Of a DNA stretch of 64,000 nucleotides, positions 7,744-15,575 are shown piece after piece. Under the pieces are notes generated by a model. That model was not told the DNA's origin, searched no databases, and saw only the letters and a program-made list of their open reading frames with translations. The translations under genes and the position numbers were made by a program. This DNA is from Flavobacterium sp. N502536 (GTDB lineage: Bacteria > Bacteroidota > Bacteroidia > Flavobacteriales > Flavobacteriaceae). How positions within the stretch are numbered: position 1 is the first letter of the stretch; every line of letters begins with the position of its first letter. Location: assembly GCF_025947345.1 (NCBI RefSeq), contig NZ_CP110011.1, forward strand, positions 3,162,001 through 3,226,000, given 5' to 3'.

Positions 7744-8652
7744 TTAACACTTTTCTTGTCTCTTAATGTATTTTTTGTAAAGGAAGAATCCACCAAAACC
7801 TATCAGAATAAAAGGCCACAGATTAAGAATGAAAACAAAGATCGTTTCGAGAATATACCAGCCGTTTTTAAGAGAATCAATGATTTGGATACCCAGATTT
7901 GGTTTGTACGCATTACCACTTTTTTCGCTTGCCATTATTTCCTGTTTTACTGTTTCGTTTTGATAGAGTTGCAAAGTAATGGTGCTGAAATTAATCTGAT
8001 CCTGCAGCGATAAATTCTCAATGGCACGATTGTCTTTTTCTTCTTTTTGGTTCGCCAGTGCATTTTCGGCTTCCATAACGTCATTGATTTTTTTGCCTTT
8101 CGAATCAATTGCATTTTCGACCCTTTTCTCTGTAGCCGCACTTCTTTTTTGCGAAAGCTGATTGGCCAGTAATTTTAGAGAAACATCATCGGCTTTGATA
8201 ACTCTGAAATCAAGAAAATCGATTTGTCTGGCTATGGTTTTAATAACCGTATCAAGCTGTGTGTTGGGAACGCGAATCGTAATGTTGTTCTCGACCGTGT
8301 ATTTGGTAGTTTCGAGTGTACTATCCTGACTGATTTTAGTTTTAATCTGATCGTGAATGTTGCTTTGCAAATTCGTGTACGTTACAAAACCTCCAAATTT
8401 TTGTGTTGCGTTTTCAATGGCATAAGTTGATTTGATGACATTTTTAACCTTAAACTTAATATCGGCAGTCCGAATGAATTTCTGTTTACTGTCTTTTTTC
8501 TCCACCGCAGCCGATGAAGAAATTGCAGTACTGTCTGCTGTGGTTTTGTAATCTGCGCTTGCTGTTTCCGCTGCAGGATCGGCTTTTTTACAGGAAAAGA
8601 ATAAAGTGATAATCACTAAGGAAGTTAATCCAAGGTTTGCAACTGTTTTCAT
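7744..8652 (-). CDS. DUF4349 family lipoprotein
   Basis: This 302-residue protein has a lipoprotein signal with lipobox LFFSC (Cys21). A DUF4349 region follows from about residue 55 to 285: an N-terminal beta domain starting KFIRTADIKFKVKNV, a central coiled-coil-like segment rich in Lys/Glu/Ala around residues 180-215, and a strand motif STITLQLYQ. A C-terminal membrane helix (ETIFVFILNLWPFILIGFGG) with a basic tail ends the protein. So both ends may be membrane-anchored with the body in the periplasm. The biochemical role of DUF4349 is not established. Neighbours give no clear hint. Confidence 0.85.
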   Translation of the reverse strand: MKTVANLGLTSLVIITLFFSCKKADPAAETASADYKTTADSTAISSSAAVEKKDSKQKFIRTADIKFKVKNVIKSTYAIENATQKFGGFVTYTNLQSNIHDQIKTKISQDSTLETTKYTVENNITIRVPNTQLDTVIKTIARQIDFLDFRVIKADDVSLKLLANQLSQKRSAATEKRVENAIDSKGKKINDVMEAENALANQKEEKDNRAIENLSLQDQINFSTITLQLYQNETVKQEIMASEKSGNAYKPNLGIQIIDSLKNGWYILETIFVFILNLWPFILIGFGGFFLYKKYIKRQEKC

Positions 8653-8801
8653 AAAGGTTTTAGAATTTGATTCATAAATAATTTAAAGGATCTGTTTTTT
8701 TAAGAAGTATTTTTTGAATCAATAGGCAGTAAAGTGGTTAAGAGTTCTTGTTAAATCGATGTACTAAAAAGTGTGCCAATATTTTTTGCCTATTTATTTT
8801 A

Positions 8802-8829
8802 TTGAGGGATTTTTTTTGTTGTAATTTTG
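8802..8829 (+). promoter_or_regulatory. Promoter of pabB (-33 TTG and -7 TAATTTTG)
   Basis: TTG at 8802-8804 is followed after exactly 17 bp by TAATTTTG at 8822-8829, an excellent match to the flavobacterial promoter pattern. Transcription should begin near 8836, which rules out the TTG at 8827 as the start codon. Confidence 0.7.
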
Positions 8830-8850
8830 AGGCCTAAAAAATACCTATTT

Positions 8851-10137
8851 TTGAGAGTTACCACATATAAAAATATTTCAGATCCAGAGCATTTTAAACA
8901 GCAGCTTTTAAGCTGGTCACAACAATTTCGTGAGGTTGTTTTTTTGGATAGCAACTCCTATCCACAGGAGTATTCCAGTTTCGATTTTGTATTGGCAGCA
9001 GATGCTTTTACGTCTTTAAAAACAGATTTTCATAACGCCTTTGAAGATTTAAAACAATATCAGCAAACTACTAAAGACTGGCTTTTTGGATACCTTTCTT
9101 ATGATTTAAAGAATGATGTTGAAAAGTTGACATCGTCTAATTTTGATGGTCTGGATTTTCCGGATTTGTTTTTCTTTCAGCCTAAAAAAATATTTACAGT
9201 AAGAGGAAATCAGCTTGAAATACAATACTTGCTGCTTTGTGATGATGAACTTGAAGATGATTTTGAAGAAATTGTTCAAAGCAAATTTGACCGCTTCGAA
9301 ACTTTAAGCGGAATAGAGGTTAAACAACGTATTTTAAAAGAAGCGTACCTCGAAAAGGTTGCAAAAATGCAGGAGCACATTCATATAGGAGATCTGTATG
9401 AGGCCAATTTTTGTATGGAGTTTTTTGCGGAGAATGCCGAAATTAACCCTCTGGAAAAATTTCAGAAGTTAAGTGCAATATCACAGGCTCCGTTTTCAGT
9501 TTTTTTTAAAAACCACAAACAATATTTGCTTTCAGTTTCTCCGGAACGCTACCTGAAAAAAGTAGGGGAAACTTTGATTTCTCAGCCGATAAAAGGAACT
9601 TCAAAACGATCTTTAGATCCGGTTGAAGACGAAAAATCAAAACAATTTTTGGCATCTGATGCGAAAGAACGTTCCGAAAACATTATGATTACCGATTTGG
9701 TACGAAATGATTTGTCGCATACTGCACAAAAAGGCTCTGTTGAAGTAGTGGAACTTTGTAAAATTTATTCGTTTTTGCAGGTGCATCAAATGATCTCTAC
9801 CATCACTTCAAAACTGGATCCGCAATACTCGCCAATTGATGTTTTAAGAACCACTTTTCCGATGGGAAGTATGACCGGAGCCCCAAAAATTTCGGTTATG
9901 AAAATCATCGAAAACTTGGAAGAGACTAAACGAGGTTTGTATAGCGGTGCTGTGGGTTATTTTACACCAGAAGGTGATTTTGATTTTAATGTTGTCATAA
10001 GAAGTATCCTGTACAATCAGGAGCGTAAATACGTTTCATTTTCGGTTGGAAGTGCTATTACTTCCTTATCAATTCCTGAAAAAGAATATGAGGAGTGCCT
10101 TTTAAAAGCCAAAGCGATGCACGAAGTCCTGCGTTAG
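8851..10137 (+). CDS. pabB: Aminodeoxychorismate synthase component I
   Basis: This chorismate-binding enzyme (428 residues from this start) makes 4-amino-4-deoxychorismate for folate synthesis. The C-terminal chorismate-binding domain carries PIKGTSKRS, DAKERSENIMITDLVRND, FPMGSMTGAPKISVM and GAVGYFTPEG. The lysine in PIKGT is the nucleophile typical of PabB; anthranilate synthase TrpE has alanine there, so PabB is favoured. No amidotransferase partner (PabA) is adjacent. The start is uncertain: no ATG precedes the conserved part. TTG at 8827 lies inside the promoter, so TTG at 8851 (MRVTTYKNIS) is chosen. tilS follows after 134 bp. Confidence 0.9.
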   Translation: MRVTTYKNISDPEHFKQQLLSWSQQFREVVFLDSNSYPQEYSSFDFVLAADAFTSLKTDFHNAFEDLKQYQQTTKDWLFGYLSYDLKNDVEKLTSSNFDGLDFPDLFFFQPKKIFTVRGNQLEIQYLLLCDDELEDDFEEIVQSKFDRFETLSGIEVKQRILKEAYLEKVAKMQEHIHIGDLYEANFCMEFFAENAEINPLEKFQKLSAISQAPFSVFFKNHKQYLLSVSPERYLKKVGETLISQPIKGTSKRSLDPVEDEKSKQFLASDAKERSENIMITDLVRNDLSHTAQKGSVEVVELCKIYSFLQVHQMISTITSKLDPQYSPIDVLRTTFPMGSMTGAPKISVMKIIENLEETKRGLYSGAVGYFTPEGDFDFNVVIRSILYNQERKYVSFSVGSAITSLSIPEKEYEECLLKAKAMHEVLR

Positions 10138-10271
10138 AAAAGACAATGTCAGATAGAGGATTAGAGCGTCAGGAGATTCGGTGTAAGAGCTGAAAAAGGA
10201 TAAAATTCATGCACTTTTAAAACATAAAGGAATCTTTCTTCATAATTAGAATTAAATTTTTACATTTATAA

Positions 10272-11582
10272 ATGCTTTCAAAATTTCAAAATCATCTCGC
10301 TTCAAGGTTTCCATTTTTGGAAGATAAAAAGCTGTTTCTGGCGGTAAGCGGAGGTTTAGACAGTATGGTTTTGTTGCATTTGTTTCAGCAATTGCCTATT
10401 AAAATTGCTGTTTTACATTGTAATTTTCAACTTCGCGGATTAGAAAGTTTCGGGGATCAGGATTTTATTCAAAAGTACTGCGATCAGAATGCTGTTCCGA
10501 TTTTTAGTACCCAATTTGATACCGAAGCTTTTGCTAAAGATTACAAACTATCTACTCAGGTTGCGGCTCGTGAATTGCGCTACAATTGGTTTTACGAACT
10601 TTTAGATACCGAAAATTTCGACTATATTTTAACAGCCCATCATGCCGATGATAATCTGGAAACGTTCATCATCAATCTGAGTCGTGGGACCGGATTGGAG
10701 GGTTTAATTGGGATACCGGAAGAGAATGATAGAATTATTCGTCCGCTGTTGCCTTTTTCCAGAACGGAAATTTTAGACTATGCCCAGCAAAATAATATTC
10801 AATGGCGGGAAGACAGCAGTAATGCGTCAAATAAATACCTTCGAAACAAAATCCGCCATGATCTTGTTCCAATACTAAAAGAGATCAATCCAAATTTTTT
10901 AAATGCCTTTCAAAAAACGCAATCTTATCTGCAGGAATCGCAGGAAATGGTTGAGGATGCTTCGATCATGATTTACCAGCAAGTGGCAAAAGAAGAGGGT
11001 GATGATATTCATTTTGATCTGAATCAGCTTAAAAAGCTTCCTAATTATAAATCATACCTGTACCAGTGGCTCAATGAATTTGGTTTTCTGGCCTGGAATG
11101 ATGTTTATGATTTGGTAGACGGGCAATCAGGAAAACAAGTGTTTTCGGCCGATTTCCGGTTATTGAAAAACAGGGATACTTTGATTTTGAGTCCAATTTC
11201 TGAAGTAGAGGAACAGGAAGTATTTGAAATTAGCGAAGTAGAGCAAGACGTTAATTTTCCCTTAAAATTGAGGCTTTGTCAGGTAGACGACATTACAATA
11301 GATTCAAATAAAGCTATATTTGTGGACGCTGAAAAAATCCGGTTTCCGCTGATTTTACGTAAATGGAAAGAAGGTGATGTTTTTCATCCTTTTGGAATGG
11401 ATGGGAAATCGAAAAAGCTAAGCAAGCTTTTTAAAGATGAAAAATTGTCGCTGATTGAAAAGGAAAAGATCTGGATTTTATGCTCAGAGGATCAAATTGT
11501 GTGGGTGATTGGAATCAGACAGGATGAACGTTTTAAAATTGAGAATACTACAAACAAAATAATTAAAATAGAATTATTATAA
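10272..11582 (+). CDS. tilS: tRNA(Ile)-lysidine synthase
   Basis: This is a 436-residue cytoplasmic enzyme that converts the wobble C of tRNA-Ile(CAU) to lysidine using ATP and lysine, changing codon recognition from AUG to AUA. The PP-loop SGGLDSMVLLHLF stands at residues 26-38, followed by the family blocks HCNFQLRG, VAARELRYNWF, TAHHADDNLETFIINLSRGTG and EDSSNASNKYLRNKIRH. The C-terminal TilS domain with RKWKEGDVFHPFGMDGKSKKLSKLF is complete. The stop codon overlaps an ATG in the form TAATG, so translational coupling to the following dsbD gene is possible. Confidence 0.96.
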   Translation: MLSKFQNHLASRFPFLEDKKLFLAVSGGLDSMVLLHLFQQLPIKIAVLHCNFQLRGLESFGDQDFIQKYCDQNAVPIFSTQFDTEAFAKDYKLSTQVAARELRYNWFYELLDTENFDYILTAHHADDNLETFIINLSRGTGLEGLIGIPEENDRIIRPLLPFSRTEILDYAQQNNIQWREDSSNASNKYLRNKIRHDLVPILKEINPNFLNAFQKTQSYLQESQEMVEDASIMIYQQVAKEEGDDIHFDLNQLKKLPNYKSYLYQWLNEFGFLAWNDVYDLVDGQSGKQVFSADFRLLKNRDTLILSPISEVEEQEVFEISEVEQDVNFPLKLRLCQVDDITIDSNKAIFVDAEKIRFPLILRKWKEGDVFHPFGMDGKSKKLSKLFKDEKLSLIEKEKIWILCSEDQIVWVIGIRQDERFKIENTTNKIIKIELL

Positions 11583-11611
11583 TGAACCCTAACTACTACC
11601 ATCAAACAACA

Positions 11612-13699
11612 ATGTCGAAAAGTGTCTGGAATAAATCCATTGTGTTTTTGCTGTTTTTTCTTTTTGCATTTGCAATGGGGAATGCTCAAATCCTGGAACC
11701 TGTAAAATGGACTTCTAAAATTGAAAAGAGAGCCGGAAATAATGCCGTTTTGATTTTTGACGGAACGATTGAAAAAGACTGGCACATGTATTCGCAATTT
11801 ACACCGGAAGGCGGGCCGCTTGCTCTGGAGATTGCTTTTAAAAATCAAAAGGGAAATTATAATTTGGTTGGAAAAGCCAAAGAAGGAAAAACCAAAACCG
11901 CTTTTAATGATGTTTTTGGAGTAAACGAAACTTTCTTTGAAGGTAAAGCACATATCGAACAGGAAATCACCATCATCAATCCAAATTTAAAAACGGTTGA
12001 TGTTGATTTTGACTTTCAGGTTTGTAAAGAAGTTTGTATCAATTCAAGTAAAAAATTCTCGATTGCAATTCCGTCAACTTTTAAAATGGATGCAGCTGCA
12101 ATGGCGGCAGATCCAAAGTTAAATGAAACTAAGGTGATCGTGATTGATGCAGCCAGTGATACGGCTAAGAGTGCAGTAGTAACGAAGGCAGGAGATGTAA
12201 ATGTAAAGGTAAATGTAGCGACTTCGATAGCTAATGCAAAAGAAAAGAACCCAATGCCAGCGTCGCCAAGAAGTTTATGGTCGATCTTTTTTGTGGCTTT
12301 CTTGTTTGGGTTTACAGCATTGCTGACTCCTTGCGTTTTCCCGATGATTCCTATGACGGTTAGTTTTTTTACCAAACAGAGTAAAACAAAAGCTGCCGGA
12401 GTTAGAAATGCCATTATTTATGGAGTTTCTATTATCGTAATTTATGTGACATTAGGATTTTTAGTTTCGTGGATATTTGGTGCTGACGCATTAAATTCAT
12501 TAGCTACGAACGTTTGGTTTAATATTGGATTCTTTGTTCTGTTGGTAATTTTCGCTACTTCTTTTTTAGGTGGTTTTGAAATTATGTTACCCAACTCATG
12601 GGCTAATAAAGTAGATCAGCAAGCCGATAGAGGAGGAATAATTGGAATTTTATTTATGGCATTAGCCTTAGCTATTGTGTCGTTTTCATGTACAGGACCA
12701 ATCGTTGGATCATTACTGTTTGAGGCAGCTACAAATGGTGTAATTGGACCAATTGTTGGAATGTTTGGATTCTCACTAGCATTGGCATTGCCATTTATGT
12801 TGTTTGCGATGTTCCCGGGCTGGTTAAATTCATTGCCAAAATCAGGCGGATGGCTTAATACAGTAAAAGTATTTTTAGGATTTTTAGAATTGGCTTTTGC
12901 TTTCAAATTTTTATCCAATGCTGATTTGGTTTTACAAATGCATTTATTGGAAAGAGAAGTTTTCTTAGCGATCTGGATTGCTATTTTTGGGGCTTTAGCT
13001 TTATATTTATTTGGAAAAATTTCTTTGCCTCATGATAGTCCGTTACAACATATTTCTGTAGGGAGATTGTATTTGGGAGTAGTTACTTTGGCCTTTACGG
13101 TGTATCTAATTCCGGGACTTTGGGGAGCGCCTTTAAAGTTAATAAATGCATTCCCGCCACCCCCACAGTATAGTGAAAGTCCGTTTGGAGTAGGAGGATC
13201 TTCTACTTCGGGTAACAGCAGTATTGAGATTGTCTCAGGCATGCCGGCAGGAGCGGAGTTAGGCCCTCATGGGATCATGGTTTTTCATGATTATGAAGAT
13301 GGTTTAGCATATGCAAAATCAATCAACAAACCAATTATGCTGGATTTTACAGGTTATGCCTGTGTGAATTGCAGAAAAATGGAAAACAATGTATGGTCAG
13401 AACCAATGATTCTGCCAATCCTGAAGAATGATGTTGTTTTAATTTCCCTTTATGTCGATGACAAACGCGACCTTCCAAAAGAAGAGCAATATGTTACAGC
13501 AAAAGGAGACAAAATTGAAACTGTTGGAGATAAATGGACCGATTTTATGATCTCAAAATATAAAACAAATACACAGCCCTTATATGTGATAACCGATTTG
13601 GAAGGGAAGAATTTAAACCCTTCAAAACCGACGATTAGTTATGTAAATGCAGAGGAATACCTGCAATGGCTGAAAGAAGGAATCTCGAATTTCAAATAG
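11612..13699 (+). CDS. dsbD: Thiol:disulfide interchange protein DsbD
   Basis: This inner-membrane protein carries reducing power from cytoplasmic thioredoxin to periplasmic disulfide reductases and cytochrome c maturation. From the N-terminus: signal peptide (MSKSVWNKSIVFLLFFLFAF), an N-terminal DsbD-alpha domain with CKEVC, eight membrane helices with redox cysteines in LLTPCVFPMIP and VSFSCTGPIVG, and a C-terminal thioredoxin domain with CVNC near residue 584. All three expected cysteine pairs are present. An ATG at 11582 overlaps the tilS stop and would add ten residues; 11612 gives a better signal peptide. An Ala/Val/Lys-rich linker (about residues 180-215) separates the first two domains. 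Confidence 0.95.
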   Translation: MSKSVWNKSIVFLLFFLFAFAMGNAQILEPVKWTSKIEKRAGNNAVLIFDGTIEKDWHMYSQFTPEGGPLALEIAFKNQKGNYNLVGKAKEGKTKTAFNDVFGVNETFFEGKAHIEQEITIINPNLKTVDVDFDFQVCKEVCINSSKKFSIAIPSTFKMDAAAMAADPKLNETKVIVIDAASDTAKSAVVTKAGDVNVKVNVATSIANAKEKNPMPASPRSLWSIFFVAFLFGFTALLTPCVFPMIPMTVSFFTKQSKTKAAGVRNAIIYGVSIIVIYVTLGFLVSWIFGADALNSLATNVWFNIGFFVLLVIFATSFLGGFEIMLPNSWANKVDQQADRGGIIGILFMALALAIVSFSCTGPIVGSLLFEAATNGVIGPIVGMFGFSLALALPFMLFAMFPGWLNSLPKSGGWLNTVKVFLGFLELAFAFKFLSNADLVLQMHLLEREVFLAIWIAIFGALALYLFGKISLPHDSPLQHISVGRLYLGVVTLAFTVYLIPGLWGAPLKLINAFPPPPQYSESPFGVGGSSTSGNSSIEIVSGMPAGAELGPHGIMVFHDYEDGLAYAKSINKPIMLDFTGYACVNCRKMENNVWSEPMILPILKNDVVLISLYVDDKRDLPKEEQYVTAKGDKIETVGDKWTDFMISKYKTNTQPLYVITDLEGKNLNPSKPTISYVNAEEYLQWLKEGISNFK

Positions 13700-13792
13700 T
13701 TTTTTTTGTGAGAGGTTAAATGTGGAAATGGATAGAGTATATAATCTAAATTCTACAATCTATAATAAACAAAGGTGAAGTTAATTCAAAAC

Positions 13793-13830
13793 AAAAATCC
13801 CTCTAAGGTTGAGCTTTAGAGGGATTTTTT
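13793..13830. terminator. Bidirectional terminator between dsbD and amt
   Basis: A stem of AAAATCCCTCTAA with TTTAGAGGGATTTT around a short GGTTGAGC loop, with A and T flanks, lies between convergent genes. Confidence 0.85.
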
Positions 13831-13854
13831 ATGGCAAAGAAGGAAATTGAGTTT

Positions 13855-15171
13855 TTATAAGAATTCACCGTGTTGGGAAATATCCAGTCCTAATTCTTCT
13901 TTTTCTTCGGTAACTCTTAGTGGAGTAATTTTATTTACGATAAAGAATAAAGCATAAGAACCTACAAAAGCGAAGATGGAAACGATTACCAATGCTGTCA
14001 GTTGATTGATGAATAAGGTAGGAGTTCCAAAAATCAAACCCTGATTGTCCCCAACGGCCGGGTTGATTGCTTTGGATGCAAAAACACCGGTCAACAGCAT
14101 TCCAACCATACCACCAACACCGTGACAGGCAAAAACGTCTAGAGCATCGTCGATTTTTCCTTTAGGGAATTTGCTTACGACAAGGTTACTCACTATGGCA
14201 GAGAATGCTCCGATAAAAATAGCGTGAGAGATGCTCACGAAACCTGCGGCAGGAGTAATGGCAACCAGACCAACAACTGCTCCGATACAAGCGCCAAGAG
14301 CAGATAATTTATGGCCTAAGATTTTGTCAAGGAAAACCCATGCCATGGCAGCAGCAGCGGCGGCAACCGTTGTCGTTCCTAAAGCCTGAACAGCCAGTCC
14401 GTTAGCTCCTAATGCAGAACCTGCATTGAAACCAAACCATCCAAACCATAATAAACCTGTTCCTAATAAAACATAAGTAATTCTGGCCGGATTTACTTTT
14501 TGAAGTTTTCTTTTTCCTAAGAATATGGCTCCGGCTAAGGCAGCCCATCCGGCACTCATGTGAACGACTGTTCCTCCGGCGAAGTCCAATACACCCATTT
14601 TAAAGAAAACTCCATCAGGATGCCACGTCATATGTGCTAAAGGAGAGTATATGAATATAATGAATAGAACCATGAATAATAAATAAGCCCAGAAACGCAC
14701 ACGTTCTGCAAATGCACCGGTGATTAATGCAGGTGTAATGATGGCGAATTTGGCCTGAAATAACGCGAATAACATAAAAGGTATTGTTGGAGCAAGACTC
14801 CAGGCAGTAGAAGTGCCTACACCCTGAAAGAATAAATTAGAAGTTGGATCTCCAATGATTCCGCCAATGGTAGGGCCAAACGCTAATCCGAAAGCTACTA
14901 TAACCCATAAAATGGTAACAATTACCATTGCCATAAAACTTTGCAGCATAGTACTAATAACGTTTTTCTTACCTACCATTCCTCCGTAGAAAAACCCTAG
15001 TCCCGGTGTCATAAGCAAAACAAAAGCGGTTGCTACGATCATCCAGGCAGTATCTCCAGTGTCAAACTTTACAGCTTCTGCCGGAATTGGGTTATCGGTT
15101 AGGATGAAGTTGGACAAAAAGGTTAGTACCAAAATCGTGATAAGAATCACACTTAAAATAATTTTTCGCAT
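13855..15171 (-). CDS. amt: Ammonium transporter
   Basis: This is a 438-residue inner-membrane channel of the Amt/MEP/Rh family that takes up ammonium. A signal-like first helix is followed by the hallmark DTGDTAWMIVATAFVLLMTPG, FYGGMV, and the pore histidine region GGTVVHMSAGWAALAG; the second pore histidine is in DVFACHGVGGMVG. About eleven further helices are visible. The C-terminal tail (TPLRVTEEKEELGLDISQHG) matches the cytoplasmic gating tail that PII proteins contact. No glnK/PII gene lies next to it here, unlike the common glnK-amtB pair. It may still be nitrogen-regulated, but no operator is recognisable upstream. Confidence 0.95.
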   Translation of the reverse strand: MRKIILSVILITILVLTFLSNFILTDNPIPAEAVKFDTGDTAWMIVATAFVLLMTPGLGFFYGGMVGKKNVISTMLQSFMAMVIVTILWVIVAFGLAFGPTIGGIIGDPTSNLFFQGVGTSTAWSLAPTIPFMLFALFQAKFAIITPALITGAFAERVRFWAYLLFMVLFIIFIYSPLAHMTWHPDGVFFKMGVLDFAGGTVVHMSAGWAALAGAIFLGKRKLQKVNPARITYVLLGTGLLWFGWFGFNAGSALGANGLAVQALGTTTVAAAAAAMAWVFLDKILGHKLSALGACIGAVVGLVAITPAAGFVSISHAIFIGAFSAIVSNLVVSKFPKGKIDDALDVFACHGVGGMVGMLLTGVFASKAINPAVGDNQGLIFGTPTLFINQLTALVIVSIFAFVGSYALFFIVNKITPLRVTEEKEELGLDISQHGEFL

Positions 15172-15575
15172 AGTTAATTGGTTTTAAATTTTTTATAAAA
15201 ATATAAAATCAACTTAAACCCCTGTAAAAAATAGTGTTATGTGGTTTATTTTTATTAATTTTTTATTTTAGACCCTGTTATTTTATGGGTATGTGTTTAA
15301 AATATGTCTTAAAATCAGGTTTTGGTAATGAGGTTTTAGCAGAAATCTTTTTTTTAATGAAAAATCGGCTGCAAAATGTAAGTTTTGGTTTGTTTATGTT
15401 TAAGGAAGTTGCTATAGAATAGGATTTTAGAGTTTTTTTTGTCTCTGTAATTTCTTATCGATTTAAATTCAGTGGGTTACGTTTTTGAAAGTGTTTTTAT
15501 TCAAATTTGTTTTTGTTAGGTTGCAAAATATAAGGCTTCGTTTTGTAAGTTTGTAATTTAAAACAATTCTAAATA
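15172..15575 (+). other. 404-bp divergent spacer between amt and a TonB receptor
   Basis: The spacer is AT-rich and has a short open frame at 15,234-15,422 without coding character. A -7 box for the receptor is at 15,546-15,553. I see no inverted repeat convincing enough to call a Fur or other operator. Confidence 0.4.
15546..15553 (+). promoter_or_regulatory. -7 promoter box of the TonB receptor gene
   Basis: TAAGTTTG matches TAnnTTTG, 22 bp before the ATG. A TTG at 15,521-15,523 stands 22 bp upstream as a possible -33 element. Confidence 0.45.

Noticed and set aside
13855..15171. PII (glnK) partner gene beside amt
   Set aside because: Neither neighbour encodes a PII-type protein.
15234..15422. 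Small open frame in the amt-TonB receptor spacer as a gene
   Set aside because: No start signal, poor codon character and low complexity; it is a chance frame.
15172..15575. Fur box upstream of the TonB receptor
   Set aside because: I looked for a 19-bp GATAATGATAATCATTATC-like dyad and found none; iron control is therefore not shown.
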